NCBI GenBank assembly: GCA_046565505.1 | Contig: JBKHYJ010000034.1 | Span: 8,609 to 72,608 of the forward strand | Direction: 5' to 3' | DNA: 64,000 bases | Source of the DNA: JBKHYJ01 sp046565505 | GTDB lineage: Bacteria; Acidobacteriota; Blastocatellia; UBA7656 | In this document: in pieces, positions 26,822 to 34,642 of the stretch | Layout of the letters: every line of letters starts with the position of its first letter | Position numbering within the stretch: position 1 is the first letter of the stretch | Position numbers and translations under genes: made by a program | Notes under the pieces: generated by a model | What the model was told of the DNA's origin: nothing | The model's input: the letters and a program-made list of their open reading frames with translations, nothing else | Databases searched by the model: none

Positions 26822-27332
26822 CCGTAGGCCCGACGCTCACCGCGACCTCCGATTGGGCCATCTCGTCCAGCACGTGAACGTAGTTGTACCCCTCCCTGTC
26901 TATCGTCCCCAGCGTCCTCGTGAGCAAATCATACTGCGCCCTCAAGGCTTCTTCCGGGACCACGCGGTCCCTCGCGCTGTTGCGCGCCAGGCACAATTCG
27001 AGCGGCACGTTGAATACGATGGCCGCCCTGTTGAACCTGTACCAGCGCGCTACCCTGGTCATAGCCGCCCGGTCTTCGCGCCTCAGGTTGGTCGCGTCGG
27101 CTACGGTCAGACGGCCCAGGTATAAACGTTTTTCAATTATGAAATGCATCAGGTCGAAAGCGTGGCCCGACACGCGCTGGTCTGTCGGGTCGTCGGAGAC
27201 GAGCGCGCGGCAGTTGTCGGAAGAGACCACCTGCGTCGGCAGAAAATGCTTCGCGGCGAAAGTTGACTTGCCGCACCCCGCGGGGCCGCAAAGCACGACG
27301 AGCGTATTACGTGGGATGATGATCGTCTCCAA
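26787..27332 (-). CDS. Stand-alone PNKP-like P-loop kinase
   Basis: 181 residues with the Walker A motif GPAGCGKST (16-24), a lid region rich in arginine (SARDRVVPEEALRAQY) and the VADATNLRREDR segment typical of the polynucleotide 5'-kinase domain of bacterial Pnkp. Here there is no attached phosphatase or ligase domain. It likely phosphorylates a 5'-OH end or a small molecule; the substrate is inferred only from the family. Translation begins with TTG and no clear ribosome binding site is seen. The 3' end overlaps cstA on the opposite strand. Confidence 0.8.
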   Translation of the reverse strand: METIIIPRNTLVVLCGPAGCGKSTFAAKHFLPTQVVSSDNCRALVSDDPTDQRVSGHAFDLMHFIIEKRLYLGRLTVADATNLRREDRAAMTRVARWYRFNRAAIVFNVPLELCLARNSARDRVVPEEALRAQYDLLTRTLGTIDREGYNYVHVLDEMAQSEVAVSVGPTVNRRPARPAET

Positions 27333-27435
27333 AAGATTATTACAACCTACGACGATTTGAACGGGTTAATGAACGACAAAGAGTCTACGCGGGCATAGCC
27401 GCCGAAACCTTCCGAGCTGCCGGCAGACCAGCCGA

Positions 27436-28929
27436 CTACCTGGCCGCGCGGTAGCCGCCGTTGGAGCGGATCACGCGGCCCTCTTCTTCGAGCTTCTCAA
27501 GGTGGGCGAGGGTCGAGCGCTCGGCCAGCCCGTACATAGCGGGGTTCACGTCCGTGTAGGCCGCCTCAACGATGGCACGCGGAAGGTATGCGCCCGCTTC
27601 GACTGCCGCCAGTATCTTGTTTTCGCGCATCGTGCGGTGCTCGACGTACTCTTCGAGCTTCTCGCGCGCGGAGCCGATGGCCGGGCCATGAGCAGGGAAC
27701 AGCGAGGAAAGCTTCGGGAGCGCAAGCAGCCTGCGAAGCGATTCATAGTACTGGCGCATGTTGCCCTCGGGCGGGTCGATGACGACAGTCCCTATGCCCA
27801 CGACGAGGTCGCCCGTCAGGATCGCCCCCGTGATCTCCTCGTAAAAGCACAGGTGTCCCCGCGTGTGGCCGGGCGTGTGAAGCGCGCGCAGCCTCCAGCC
27901 GGGCTCGCCCTCGATCTCGATTAATTCATCGTCTTCGACGAAGCGGTCAACTTTCACGGAATGTGCTATTCGCTCGGCCGTCAGGCGGTGAGTCGCAACG
28001 GGCACATTCAAGCGCCTGCTGAGGTGGGCGACGCCGCCCGTGTGATCCGGGTGGTGGTGGGTTATGAGTATCTCTCGCACCCTGCGGCCCTCCGCGACGA
28101 GGCCGTCGATGAAAGAGTCGAGCGCCGCCTGCTCTTCTTCATAAATCGACGCGGGGTCAATGACGATGAGGTCCCCCCCGCCGACCACGTAGCAATTCGT
28201 GTGCGTCGCCGGCGGCAGAGTCGGCGTCTTCACGGGGAAGAGGAATATGCCGGGCCGGAACTCTATGCGCCGCACCGTCCCGCGCCGCGCTTCAGGTATC
28301 TCGGTCAAGGCCCGCGACAGCCCATCGAGGCGGAGCGTGTTTTCCGCCAGCGTCCTGATGATGTAGAGCGTGGGCGGGGCCATTATGATTTCGCCGCGCT
28401 TCCACCTGTCGTACGCCTCCCCGGGCCTGACCCATTCGCCCGCCTCAAGCTCTCCTGTTTCAACCAGCGCGTCTTGCCCCTCCGGGAGCCAGGTGACGAA
28501 AAACCAGGTGTCAAACCTGCGCGGCGCGAAAGGCGGCGTCACCCACCGGCCCGCCTGCTCAAGCGACGAGCCTGCTATTTGTAAATCATCCTCTTCGAGT
28601 ATCTGCCTGAAGCTCTTCGCCCCGGCCGCCAACTCGCGCCGCTTCTCCGCGATCCGCCCGGCCGAAAGCCGCTCGGCCCCCCGGGCGAGGAGCAGCCCCG
28701 TCTCTTCAAAAACCTCTCGCACCGCGCAAGCGCGCAAGGCCGCGGCGTCCGCGTCTTCGCACTCGCTGACGGGAATGTCCGCGTCTTCTTTATCGAGCTG
28801 CCCGCCGGGGAACGCGTGAAATCCCCCCATAAACATCAGCTTCGGGCTCCGCTTCACCCAGAACACTTTCGGGTCGTGGCGGTCTTTGAGGATTATTATT
28901 GAGCCTGCGTCTTTAGGTGTAGCTGCCAT
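27436..28929 (-). CDS. NUDIX-metallo-beta-lactamase fold fusion hydrolase
   Basis: 497 residues. The N-terminal half is a NUDIX domain: FHAFPGGQLDKED and the helix core REVFEETG give the metal-binding motif, with a longer loop between GG and REVFEE than the canonical 23-residue box. The C-terminal half is an MBL-fold domain of the LACTB2 type with THHHPDHTGG (near residue 290) and HTPGHTRGHL, ending in a winged-helix-like segment (YGLAERSTLAHLEKLEEEGRV). NUDIX enzymes cleave nucleoside diphosphate-X; LACTB2-like proteins are RNases or esterases. The start at 28929 (MAATPKDAG) is chosen because the open extension upstream is Arg/Gly-rich and unlike the family. Confidence 0.88.
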   Translation of the reverse strand: MAATPKDAGSIIILKDRHDPKVFWVKRSPKLMFMGGFHAFPGGQLDKEDADIPVSECEDADAAALRACAVREVFEETGLLLARGAERLSAGRIAEKRRELAAGAKSFRQILEEDDLQIAGSSLEQAGRWVTPPFAPRRFDTWFFVTWLPEGQDALVETGELEAGEWVRPGEAYDRWKRGEIIMAPPTLYIIRTLAENTLRLDGLSRALTEIPEARRGTVRRIEFRPGIFLFPVKTPTLPPATHTNCYVVGGGDLIVIDPASIYEEEQAALDSFIDGLVAEGRRVREILITHHHPDHTGGVAHLSRRLNVPVATHRLTAERIAHSVKVDRFVEDDELIEIEGEPGWRLRALHTPGHTRGHLCFYEEITGAILTGDLVVGIGTVVIDPPEGNMRQYYESLRRLLALPKLSSLFPAHGPAIGSAREKLEEYVEHRTMRENKILAAVEAGAYLPRAIVEAAYTDVNPAMYGLAERSTLAHLEKLEEEGRVIRSNGGYRAAR

Positions 28930-29088
28930 AACCGTCAATATAGCACGAATCAATCCCGGCCCGCACAGGGCCCTCGGGCGGCCGGCGATTTCGATTTCGC
29001 GCGCCAGATGTTCGGCCTCTACGGGGGCCATAGGCGCATAGCCGCGGCCGCACCGCCGCCCCGGCCCGCGTGACGCGGCTCTATCTTC

Positions 29089-29118
29089 TTGACACCCCAA
29101 TCGGGCGCACCCTACAAT
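29089..29118 (+). promoter_or_regulatory. Strong sigma-70-type promoter of the subtilase gene
   Basis: TTGACA (29089-29094) and TACAAT (29113-29118) are 18 bases apart, giving a predicted start near 29125 and a leader shorter than 40 bases. Confidence 0.7.
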
Positions 29119-29161
29119 TCAAACCGCGCGCAGTCCCCCTGCTATGCGGATAGGAGCTACA

Positions 29162-30604
29162 TTGATAATGCGATCCGGGGGTTTCCTCTCTGTGAGATTC
29201 TATCTGGCTTTCGCCTGTCTTTTTATACTGACGTTGTCATTCCTTTCCCCGCTGAGCCGCCTTGCGGTCGTCGCGCACTCGGACGATTCCGAGCCGCAGG
29301 AGCTTGAAGCGTTTCAAGGTTACCTCGACCCAGCGCCGCGCGGCATGGGCATTCGTTACGCGTGGACGCTGCCGGGCGGCCACGGCGAGAACGTCCGCAT
29401 AGTTGATATAGAGTACAATTGGAATCTTAACCACAACGACCTCGTTCACGTAACGTCTGACCTCTTCATCTTCGTCAAAGGCGTGAACCCGCTGCCCGAG
29501 CAAGTCCTGAACGAAGGGAATAAAAATCATGGGACGGCGGTGCTCGGCGAACTGGCCGCCGCGCCCGACGGGGTCGGCGTGACCGGAATAGCTTATGGGG
29601 CGAAGCTGGGGCTGATAAACCCGCTCACACAAGGCACCGTGCCCGACGTGGCAGGGGCCATCAACCGAGCCGCTTCGATCCTCGGCCCGGGCGACGTGAT
29701 TTTATTAGAGCAGCAATCATTCGCCGGGCCGCGGCTTGACCTGCAGGCGGGGCGGGGGCTTCTGCCGATCGAATACGAGCCGGAGGTCTTCGCCGCGGTC
29801 AAAGCGGCGACGAACAAAGGCATCGTCGTAGTCGAATCGGCGGGGAACGGTTTTGAAAACCTCGACCACCCCATCTACGGCGGGCTGTTCGACCGAAAGA
29901 GGCGGGACTCGGGCGCGATAATCGTCGGCGCGGGCTTGCCCGAAGGCGGGGTGTACGGGCCCGGGCCTGACCTGACGCGGACGGAGGAGTCTAACTACGG
30001 CTCATGCGTTGACGTGCAGGGCTGGGGCCGGTTCGTCGCCACGACGGGGTATGGCGACTTGCGGCGCGAGCAGGGCGAGAATAACTGGTACACGGACCTC
30101 TTCGGCGCAACGTCCGGGGCCACGGCGATGGTCGCCGGCGCGGCCGCCGTGCTTCAGAGCATAGTCAAAGGGCGCGGCCTGCCGCCGCTCAGCCCTGCCA
30201 TGTTGCGGCGGCTGTTGATCATGACGGGGACCCCTCAGACGAGCGGCCTCAACGAGCGCATAGGCCCGCGCCCGAACGTCCGCGCGGCGGTCGCCTCGCT
30301 CGACGCCGGCGCGTCGGCGGCGGAGCCCAGGATAACAGAGGTCAAGTTCAAGAAGTCGGGCGGGAAGCTCATAGTCGATGGCGAGAATTTTTTGCCCGGC
30401 GATTCCGTAATCGAGATAGACGGCCAGGCGGCCCCCCGCTTTAAGTACCCTTCCGGCTACGTGCTATCGAACGGCACGATTACTCGCATAATGACGAAGG
30501 GCGACGTTAGCGAAATGATCCCGCGCGGCGTCGAGGTTTCTATAACCGTCTTCACCCCGAGCACGGGCAAGCGGTCTGAATCATTCTCTTACCGCCGCGA
30601 CTGA
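29162..30604 (+). CDS. S8 (subtilisin-like) serine peptidase with C-terminal IPT/TIG-like domain
   Basis: A secreted protein of about 480 residues: an N-terminal hydrophobic signal (FYLAFACLFILTLSFLSPL), a subtilase domain with triad candidates Asp in RIVDIEYNWN, His in NHGTAVLGEL and Ser in GATSGATAMVAG, then a C-terminal beta-sandwich starting near PRITEVKFKKSGGKL that resembles an IPT/TIG domain. No inhibitor_I9 propeptide is evident between signal and domain. The TTG at 29162 has AGGAG five bases upstream; ATG 29144 is the alternative and lies in the same frame. The gene stands alone. Confidence 0.82.
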   Translation: MIMRSGGFLSVRFYLAFACLFILTLSFLSPLSRLAVVAHSDDSEPQELEAFQGYLDPAPRGMGIRYAWTLPGGHGENVRIVDIEYNWNLNHNDLVHVTSDLFIFVKGVNPLPEQVLNEGNKNHGTAVLGELAAAPDGVGVTGIAYGAKLGLINPLTQGTVPDVAGAINRAASILGPGDVILLEQQSFAGPRLDLQAGRGLLPIEYEPEVFAAVKAATNKGIVVVESAGNGFENLDHPIYGGLFDRKRRDSGAIIVGAGLPEGGVYGPGPDLTRTEESNYGSCVDVQGWGRFVATTGYGDLRREQGENNWYTDLFGATSGATAMVAGAAAVLQSIVKGRGLPPLSPAMLRRLLIMTGTPQTSGLNERIGPRPNVRAAVASLDAGASAAEPRITEVKFKKSGGKLIVDGENFLPGDSVIEIDGQAAPRFKYPSGYVLSNGTITRIMTKGDVSEMIPRGVEVSITVFTPSTGKRSESFSYRRD

Positions 30605-30904
30605 TGACCGCGCCGTGACTGCCGCGCGACCACTATCAGCCGCGCACGTTCTCCCCGGGGGGTCACCGGGGCTGCCTGATCGTTAAAGCGCAGGTGACTT
30701 ATCGCCCGAAACGCCCAACCGACTTAAACACCCTGTAACCCTGAACCTGCCCGCACAGTGAAAGCCGATTCTTGATGGCGGTGGCACAGCTATTGCCCCT
30801 TAGATGAGCGTCCGACAGAGACTTGAAATTCCATAAAGCCTTACGCGGCCTTTAAGCATTGCGCAGCGGCGGCGTTTGTTAACCAAAGATTAAAGGAGAC
30901 CAGA
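30605..30904. other. Intergenic region carrying the sigma-54-type promoter
   Basis: No gene is seen in these 300 bases. The only clear element is the sigma-54-type promoter at 30782-30796; the ribosome binding site AAAGGAGA of the downstream gene lies at the right end. No enhancer-site palindrome could be picked out with confidence. Confidence 0.5.
30782..30796 (+). promoter_or_regulatory. Sigma-54 (RpoN)-type promoter
   Basis: TGGCAC-N5-TTGC matches the -24/-12 consensus exactly, with the invariant GG and GC ten bases apart. The predicted transcript starts near 30808, about 97 bases before the stress-protein gene. Such promoters need an AAA+ enhancer-binding activator. Confidence 0.75.
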
Positions 30905-31450
30905 ATGGCAGAGACAACAAGTACGAGAACGGGACGATCACGTATGATAACTGGAATGTTTAGAGACAGAGACAGCGCGGAGTCCGCGTATCGTTCTCTG
31001 AGTGATCGCGGTTATACGAAGGATGATATCAACTTGATGATGTCCGAGGACACGCGCAAGAAATACTTCGACGACGATGACCGTAAAGGCGATACCGAGC
31101 TTGGCAGCAAGGCCCTGGAAGGCGCCGGCGTCGGCGCGGGCATAGGCGGCACTATAGGCGCGATCCTGGCGGGCGTCGCGGCGGTCGGCACGCTCGCCAT
31201 ACCCGGAGTCGGGTTGATCGCGGCCGGCCCCATCGCGGCGGCCCTAGCGGGCGCGGGGGCGGGCGGCGCCGCCGGCGGATTGATCGGCGCGCTAGTCGGG
31301 GCGGGCATACCTGAAGACCGCGCGAAGCTTTATGAAAGGGGCGTGAGAGAAGGCGGGATAGTGATGGGGGTCGAGCCCCGGTCGGACGAGGACGCTGAAT
31401 ACTTCGAGGACGAGTGGAAGCGCAATCGCGGCGAACACATTTACCGCTAA
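30905..31450 (+). CDS. General stress protein 17M-like domain protein with glycine zipper
   Basis: 181 residues. The N-terminal segment MITGMFRDRDSAESAYRSL with GYTKDDINLMMSED matches the GSP17M/YflT-like stress domain. The middle (about 70-140) is a long glycine-zipper hydrophobic stretch (GAGVGAGIGGTIGAI and further GxxxG repeats), suggesting membrane insertion or oligomerisation. The C terminus is acidic. The start has AAAGGAGA seven bases upstream. It is expressed from a sigma-54-type promoter and followed by a hemerythrin gene, pointing to a stress or redox response. Confidence 0.85.
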   Translation: MAETTSTRTGRSRMITGMFRDRDSAESAYRSLSDRGYTKDDINLMMSEDTRKKYFDDDDRKGDTELGSKALEGAGVGAGIGGTIGAILAGVAAVGTLAIPGVGLIAAGPIAAALAGAGAGGAAGGLIGALVGAGIPEDRAKLYERGVREGGIVMGVEPRSDEDAEYFEDEWKRNRGEHIYR

Positions 31451-31470
31451 TTCCGTGATCATTTTAATTC

Positions 31471-31497
31471 CAGGAGGCCCGCGGCATGGGCCTCCTG
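31471..31497 (+). terminator. 10-bp hairpin between stress protein and hemerythrin genes
   Basis: CAGGAGGCCC and its exact complement flank a seven-base loop. No U tract follows, so it may act as an attenuator or RNA stabiliser rather than a full stop; downstream hemerythrin expression could be partial read-through. Confidence 0.45.
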
Positions 31498-31545
31498 AGC
31501 TCAAAATCACATGTAAGCAGGACGCGCACAGGGGGGTAATCAACT

Positions 31546-31998
31546 ATGAATCCTTTTGAAATTTTGAAAGAAGATCACAAGGCGATTCGGAGCCTTTTTG
31601 AGAAGCTTGAGCCCACGACAGAGCGGGCGCTCAAAACACGCGAAGAGTTCTACGGCAAGCTCAGGTCGGAGCTTGACGCGCACGCGCGGCTAGAAGAGAC
31701 GATACTCTACCCGACACTGAAAGAGATCGAAAAGACGCGAGACCTCACGCTCGAAGGGTTAGAGGAACACCGCCTCGCCAAGCAGTTGCTCGGCGAGCTG
31801 ACTATGCTGCCCAAAGACACCGAGCAGTGGACCGCGAAGTATACCGTGCTGCAAGAGAGCGTCGAGCATCACCTTGAGGAGGAAGAAGGCGAACTGTTCA
31901 AGCAGGCGCGCTCGGCCTTGAGCAAAGCGGAGCTCGACGACCTCGCCGCGCGATTGGAGGCGGAGAAGAAAAAACAGATGGCGGCGGGACAGAGGTAA
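31546..31998 (+). CDS. Hemerythrin HHE-domain protein
   Basis: 150 residues forming a four-helix HHE domain. The di-iron ligands are in place: EDHKAIRSLFEKL (first His), HARLEETILYP (second His and Glu), EEHRLAKQLL (third His) and SVEHHLEEEEGELF (fourth His and Glu). Such proteins bind O2, NO or peroxide, or repair iron-sulfur centres. It follows the sigma-54-controlled stress gene by 95 bases, with a hairpin between. No membrane segment or signal. Confidence 0.93.
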   Translation: MNPFEILKEDHKAIRSLFEKLEPTTERALKTREEFYGKLRSELDAHARLEETILYPTLKEIEKTRDLTLEGLEEHRLAKQLLGELTMLPKDTEQWTAKYTVLQESVEHHLEEEEGELFKQARSALSKAELDDLAARLEAEKKKQMAAGQR

Positions 31999-32026
31999 CC
32001 GCGCGGCGACTGGATTATCTAGACCG

Positions 32027-32047
32027 GGGGCGGGGCCGGCCCGCCCC
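32027..32047. terminator. GC hairpin between convergent genes
   Basis: GGGGCGGG and CCCGCCCC (8 bp, loop of five) sit between the hemerythrin stop and the end of the leftward NAD kinase-like gene, fitting a bidirectional terminator without a U tract. Confidence 0.45.
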
Positions 32048-32055
32048 GCGTTGAT

Positions 32056-32919
32056 TCAGAGGAAGATTTTAAGGTCCGATTCCGCGAGCCTGACGGCCGC
32101 GCGCGCGCCGAATCGGAATAAGTACCGGGTCCGGGAGCCATCCAGGTAAAGCTCGCCTTCGGGCATCTTCGACGCGACGACTATCTTATCGCCTTCGCCG
32201 AGCAGGCCCCGCGTCAGCTTATAATTCCTGCCGCGCTCGCGGTAGAGCTCTCTAATCAGGTACTGCATGCGCCGCGACCCTTGCGACATGGCCCGGCCGC
32301 CCGCGGACAATATCCCCGCAGTCGATCCCGCCGCGGTCGAAATCCACACGCCCGAGCTGCGGTGCTCTTCGCTAGCGCCGCCGACCCTGATAATGTACCG
32401 CGTAGTCGCCGCCGGGCACTTGTGGGCTATGAGCACGTCGTTAAGCGCCAGCTCAGGCAGTTGCCTCCCGTCGAGCGAGACGGCGAGCCTCGCGAGCCTC
32501 TTCGGCCGCGTATCCCCGCGTAGTATGCGGCCGAGCACCCTTTTGAAATCGCCCCTGCGGGCGAAGCAGAAATGGCCTACGCTGTCTTTTGGCGCTGAAT
32601 TGACGCCGAGCATCACGCCGTCCCTTACGAAATGTGACGAGTTTAACACCGTCGCGTCACCGCCGACGCCGATGACGAGGTCGGCGTCGGCCAGCATTCT
32701 TTTCTCCGACGGCTTGAATTTATGCGCGGGCACCTCGGAGAATTCGACGCCCAGCGCCTTGAGTGATTGGCGGACGTGGTCCGCCGTGCGCCGGTGCTCG
32801 TCGTGGGCGTGAACGAGCCTCCGCGCGGTCACATCGCCGCGGTTCGCCAGGCGCGCGGCGCGGCCGCTTTCGACGATGGCGGACCGTTTTATGACGAGCA
32901 CGCAGGTTTTTATCTCCAC
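32056..32919 (-). CDS. NAD kinase-like (PpnK superfamily) protein
   Basis: 287 residues. The ATP-NAD kinase motifs are recognisable: VIGVGGDATVL (usual GGDGT, here GGDAT with the catalytic Asp kept), ELALNDVLIAHK (NE/ND motif) and SGVWISTAAGSTAG (usual STPTGSTAY). The altered glycine and serine positions leave phosphoryl donor and acceptor uncertain; it may be the main NAD kinase or a divergent paralog. The GTG at 32919 has GAGG seven bases upstream. An upstream ATG at 32976 falls inside a hairpin that looks like the previous gene's terminator, so it was not used. Confidence 0.8.
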   Translation of the reverse strand: MEIKTCVLVIKRSAIVESGRAARLANRGDVTARRLVHAHDEHRRTADHVRQSLKALGVEFSEVPAHKFKPSEKRMLADADLVIGVGGDATVLNSSHFVRDGVMLGVNSAPKDSVGHFCFARRGDFKRVLGRILRGDTRPKRLARLAVSLDGRQLPELALNDVLIAHKCPAATTRYIIRVGGASEEHRSSGVWISTAAGSTAGILSAGGRAMSQGSRRMQYLIRELYRERGRNYKLTRGLLGEGDKIVVASKMPEGELYLDGSRTRYLFRFGARAAVRLAESDLKIFL

Positions 32920-32947
32920 CCGATTGCCTCGACCCTCTCCGCAATGA

Positions 32948-32977
32948 AATGAGGCCACCCATGCGAGCGGCCTCATT
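32948..32977 (-). terminator. Intrinsic-type terminator after the amidohydrolase gene
   Basis: AATGAGGCC and GGCCTCATT form a perfect 9-bp stem with a 12-base loop; on the minus strand the stem runs directly into TTTCATT. It lies 23 bases past the amidohydrolase stop codon. Confidence 0.6.
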
Positions 32978-33000
32978 CGATTCGACCTAGCGGGCGCGTC

Positions 33001-34482
33001 CTACTTCCCGAACACCCACCCGTATTGCGTGTTCGACGGCAGGCCGCCTTCGTTGCGGTACTCCGCCTTCAGCTTCGTGACGTAGTCATTCGGGATGGCG
33101 TTCATCTTCGCCCTCACGTCCACGCCGTAGACCCGGGCGGAGTTCAGGCCCAGTATCTTGTCCTTCACGTCCTTAGTCAGAGGCTTGTAGCCGAACCGCT
33201 TCATCAGCGCTTCGGGCATCTGGAACCTGCGGAACGCTTCGATCTGCCATTGGGGCGACCCCCACCATATAGAATCCGTCCCCCACAGGACATGGTCCGG
33301 GCCGAACGCGTCCAGTATCATCCCGAGGATGTGGCCGCAGAGCATAGGGCTGGTGATGACCGTCATGCCGAAGGTCGAGCCCAGCTCCATGTAGACGTTC
33401 GTCATCTTGGGGTTCTTTTTCCTCGCCTCGCAGATGTCTGACACCCACGGGATGTAAGACGAGTCCTTGAAGTCATTCTCGGCCGCGGCCAGCCCCGCGT
33501 CCGGCCCTTTGAAGCCCGAGTGGTAAAGAATGAAAGTGAGGTCGGGGAAATCCGCCGCCGCCTTCGGCACGTCCTTCGGGCTGCAATGCTCTATGTTGAA
33601 GCCGGGCAGCGGCAGCCCCTTGTGAACGCAGATGGTCTTTATGTTCGCCTTGCGCGCAAGCTCGAACGTCGGGTATGCGACCTTCTCGTCGTCGAGCCAC
33701 CAGCCCTCGCGGCCGGGCCCGAGCGGCTGGCCCGGGTAGCCCTTCCACGCCTCGATCTTCATCTGCTCCGCCTGCCTGTGCATGTAGTCCATGTTGCTCG
33801 ACCCGAGGTCGGGCGAGAACAGCCCGTGGCTCACGAGGCGGCGCGAGCGGGCCAGCCCGTTTATCTTCGCGCGCGTCTCGATCATGTCGGCCGGCGGCAG
33901 GATGTTGGTGTTGTCCGTGGGCGACGGGAAGCCCGAGATGACCGCCACGACCGTGTCGCTGTCGAGGAAAATCTCCTTGATGTAGTTCTCCAGGTAGAGG
34001 TCTTCCATCTTGTGCTCGCGGCCCTTGAGGTCCGGGTTCCAGGACTCTGCCCTGCGGCGATAGCCGAGGAGCGGCAGGACCTTCCGCCCGGCGGAAACGT
34101 GGTGCGTCTGAATGTCCATGATGAACTGGTTCTTGGGCCACTTCTCCGCGTACGCGGTTGCCTCAAGCATCTCGCTCGCCTCCACGTCGAAGAACTTCCC
34201 GAAGACCGAATTCATCGCGACGAACGCCGCCGCCATGCCGCCGGACGTGGCGAGAAACTGCCGCCGGCTTACGCCCAGCAACTTCGCGTTGCGGTCTGCG
34301 AGCGCCGTCAGGTGATTCTCGACGCGCTTCTGTTTTTCGGTCTGCGGGAGCGGGGCGTACTCTTCGTTCGATATCACCTGCGTCGGGATAGGGAGATTTA
34401 AGTCCCTATCGTCATCGAAATCAATTTTGCGAATCCATCGCCCGGCCGCGCGCCGCGCCTGTGCGGACTTAGCTCTTTTCAC
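33001..34482 (-). CDS. Tat-exported amidohydrolase-family (PF04909-like) protein
   Basis: 493 residues. The C-terminal ~390 residues form an amidohydrolase TIM barrel (FIMDIQTHHVSAG, the FILYHSGFKG histidine, and VLWGTDSIWWGSP with the metal-type Asp), the family of decarboxylases and metal hydrolases related to 2-amino-3-carboxymuconate semialdehyde decarboxylase. A twin-arginine motif SRRQFLATSGG followed by a hydrophobic run sits at residues 72-90, preceded by an unusually long charged region. The GTG start has GGGAGGG six bases upstream, so the long N terminus seems genuine. It has its own promoter and terminator. Confidence 0.85.
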   Translation of the reverse strand: MKRAKSAQARRAAGRWIRKIDFDDDRDLNLPIPTQVISNEEYAPLPQTEKQKRVENHLTALADRNAKLLGVSRRQFLATSGGMAAAFVAMNSVFGKFFDVEASEMLEATAYAEKWPKNQFIMDIQTHHVSAGRKVLPLLGYRRRAESWNPDLKGREHKMEDLYLENYIKEIFLDSDTVVAVISGFPSPTDNTNILPPADMIETRAKINGLARSRRLVSHGLFSPDLGSSNMDYMHRQAEQMKIEAWKGYPGQPLGPGREGWWLDDEKVAYPTFELARKANIKTICVHKGLPLPGFNIEHCSPKDVPKAAADFPDLTFILYHSGFKGPDAGLAAAENDFKDSSYIPWVSDICEARKKNPKMTNVYMELGSTFGMTVITSPMLCGHILGMILDAFGPDHVLWGTDSIWWGSPQWQIEAFRRFQMPEALMKRFGYKPLTKDVKDKILGLNSARVYGVDVRAKMNAIPNDYVTKLKAEYRNEGGLPSNTQYGWVFGK

Positions 34483-34561
34483 TGTTAACCCTCCCTCGGT
34501 TTGCTAGCTGGTTATTATTGCTCGAACCTTGCTTATGAAAATGAATCCACTGGTTTCAGAC

Positions 34562-34590
34562 TTTATACAAGAGGCCCGGTGAATAATCAA
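34562..34590 (-). promoter_or_regulatory. Sigma-70-type promoter of the amidohydrolase gene
   Basis: On the minus strand TTGATT (34585-34590) and TATAAA (34562-34567) are 17 bases apart, giving a leader of about 73 bases before the GTG start. Confidence 0.65.
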
Positions 34591-34642
34591 CTTCCGGGCA
34601 CACATGCCATTCCCGGATGAGCGCGTCGCGCGTGCTCGCGGC

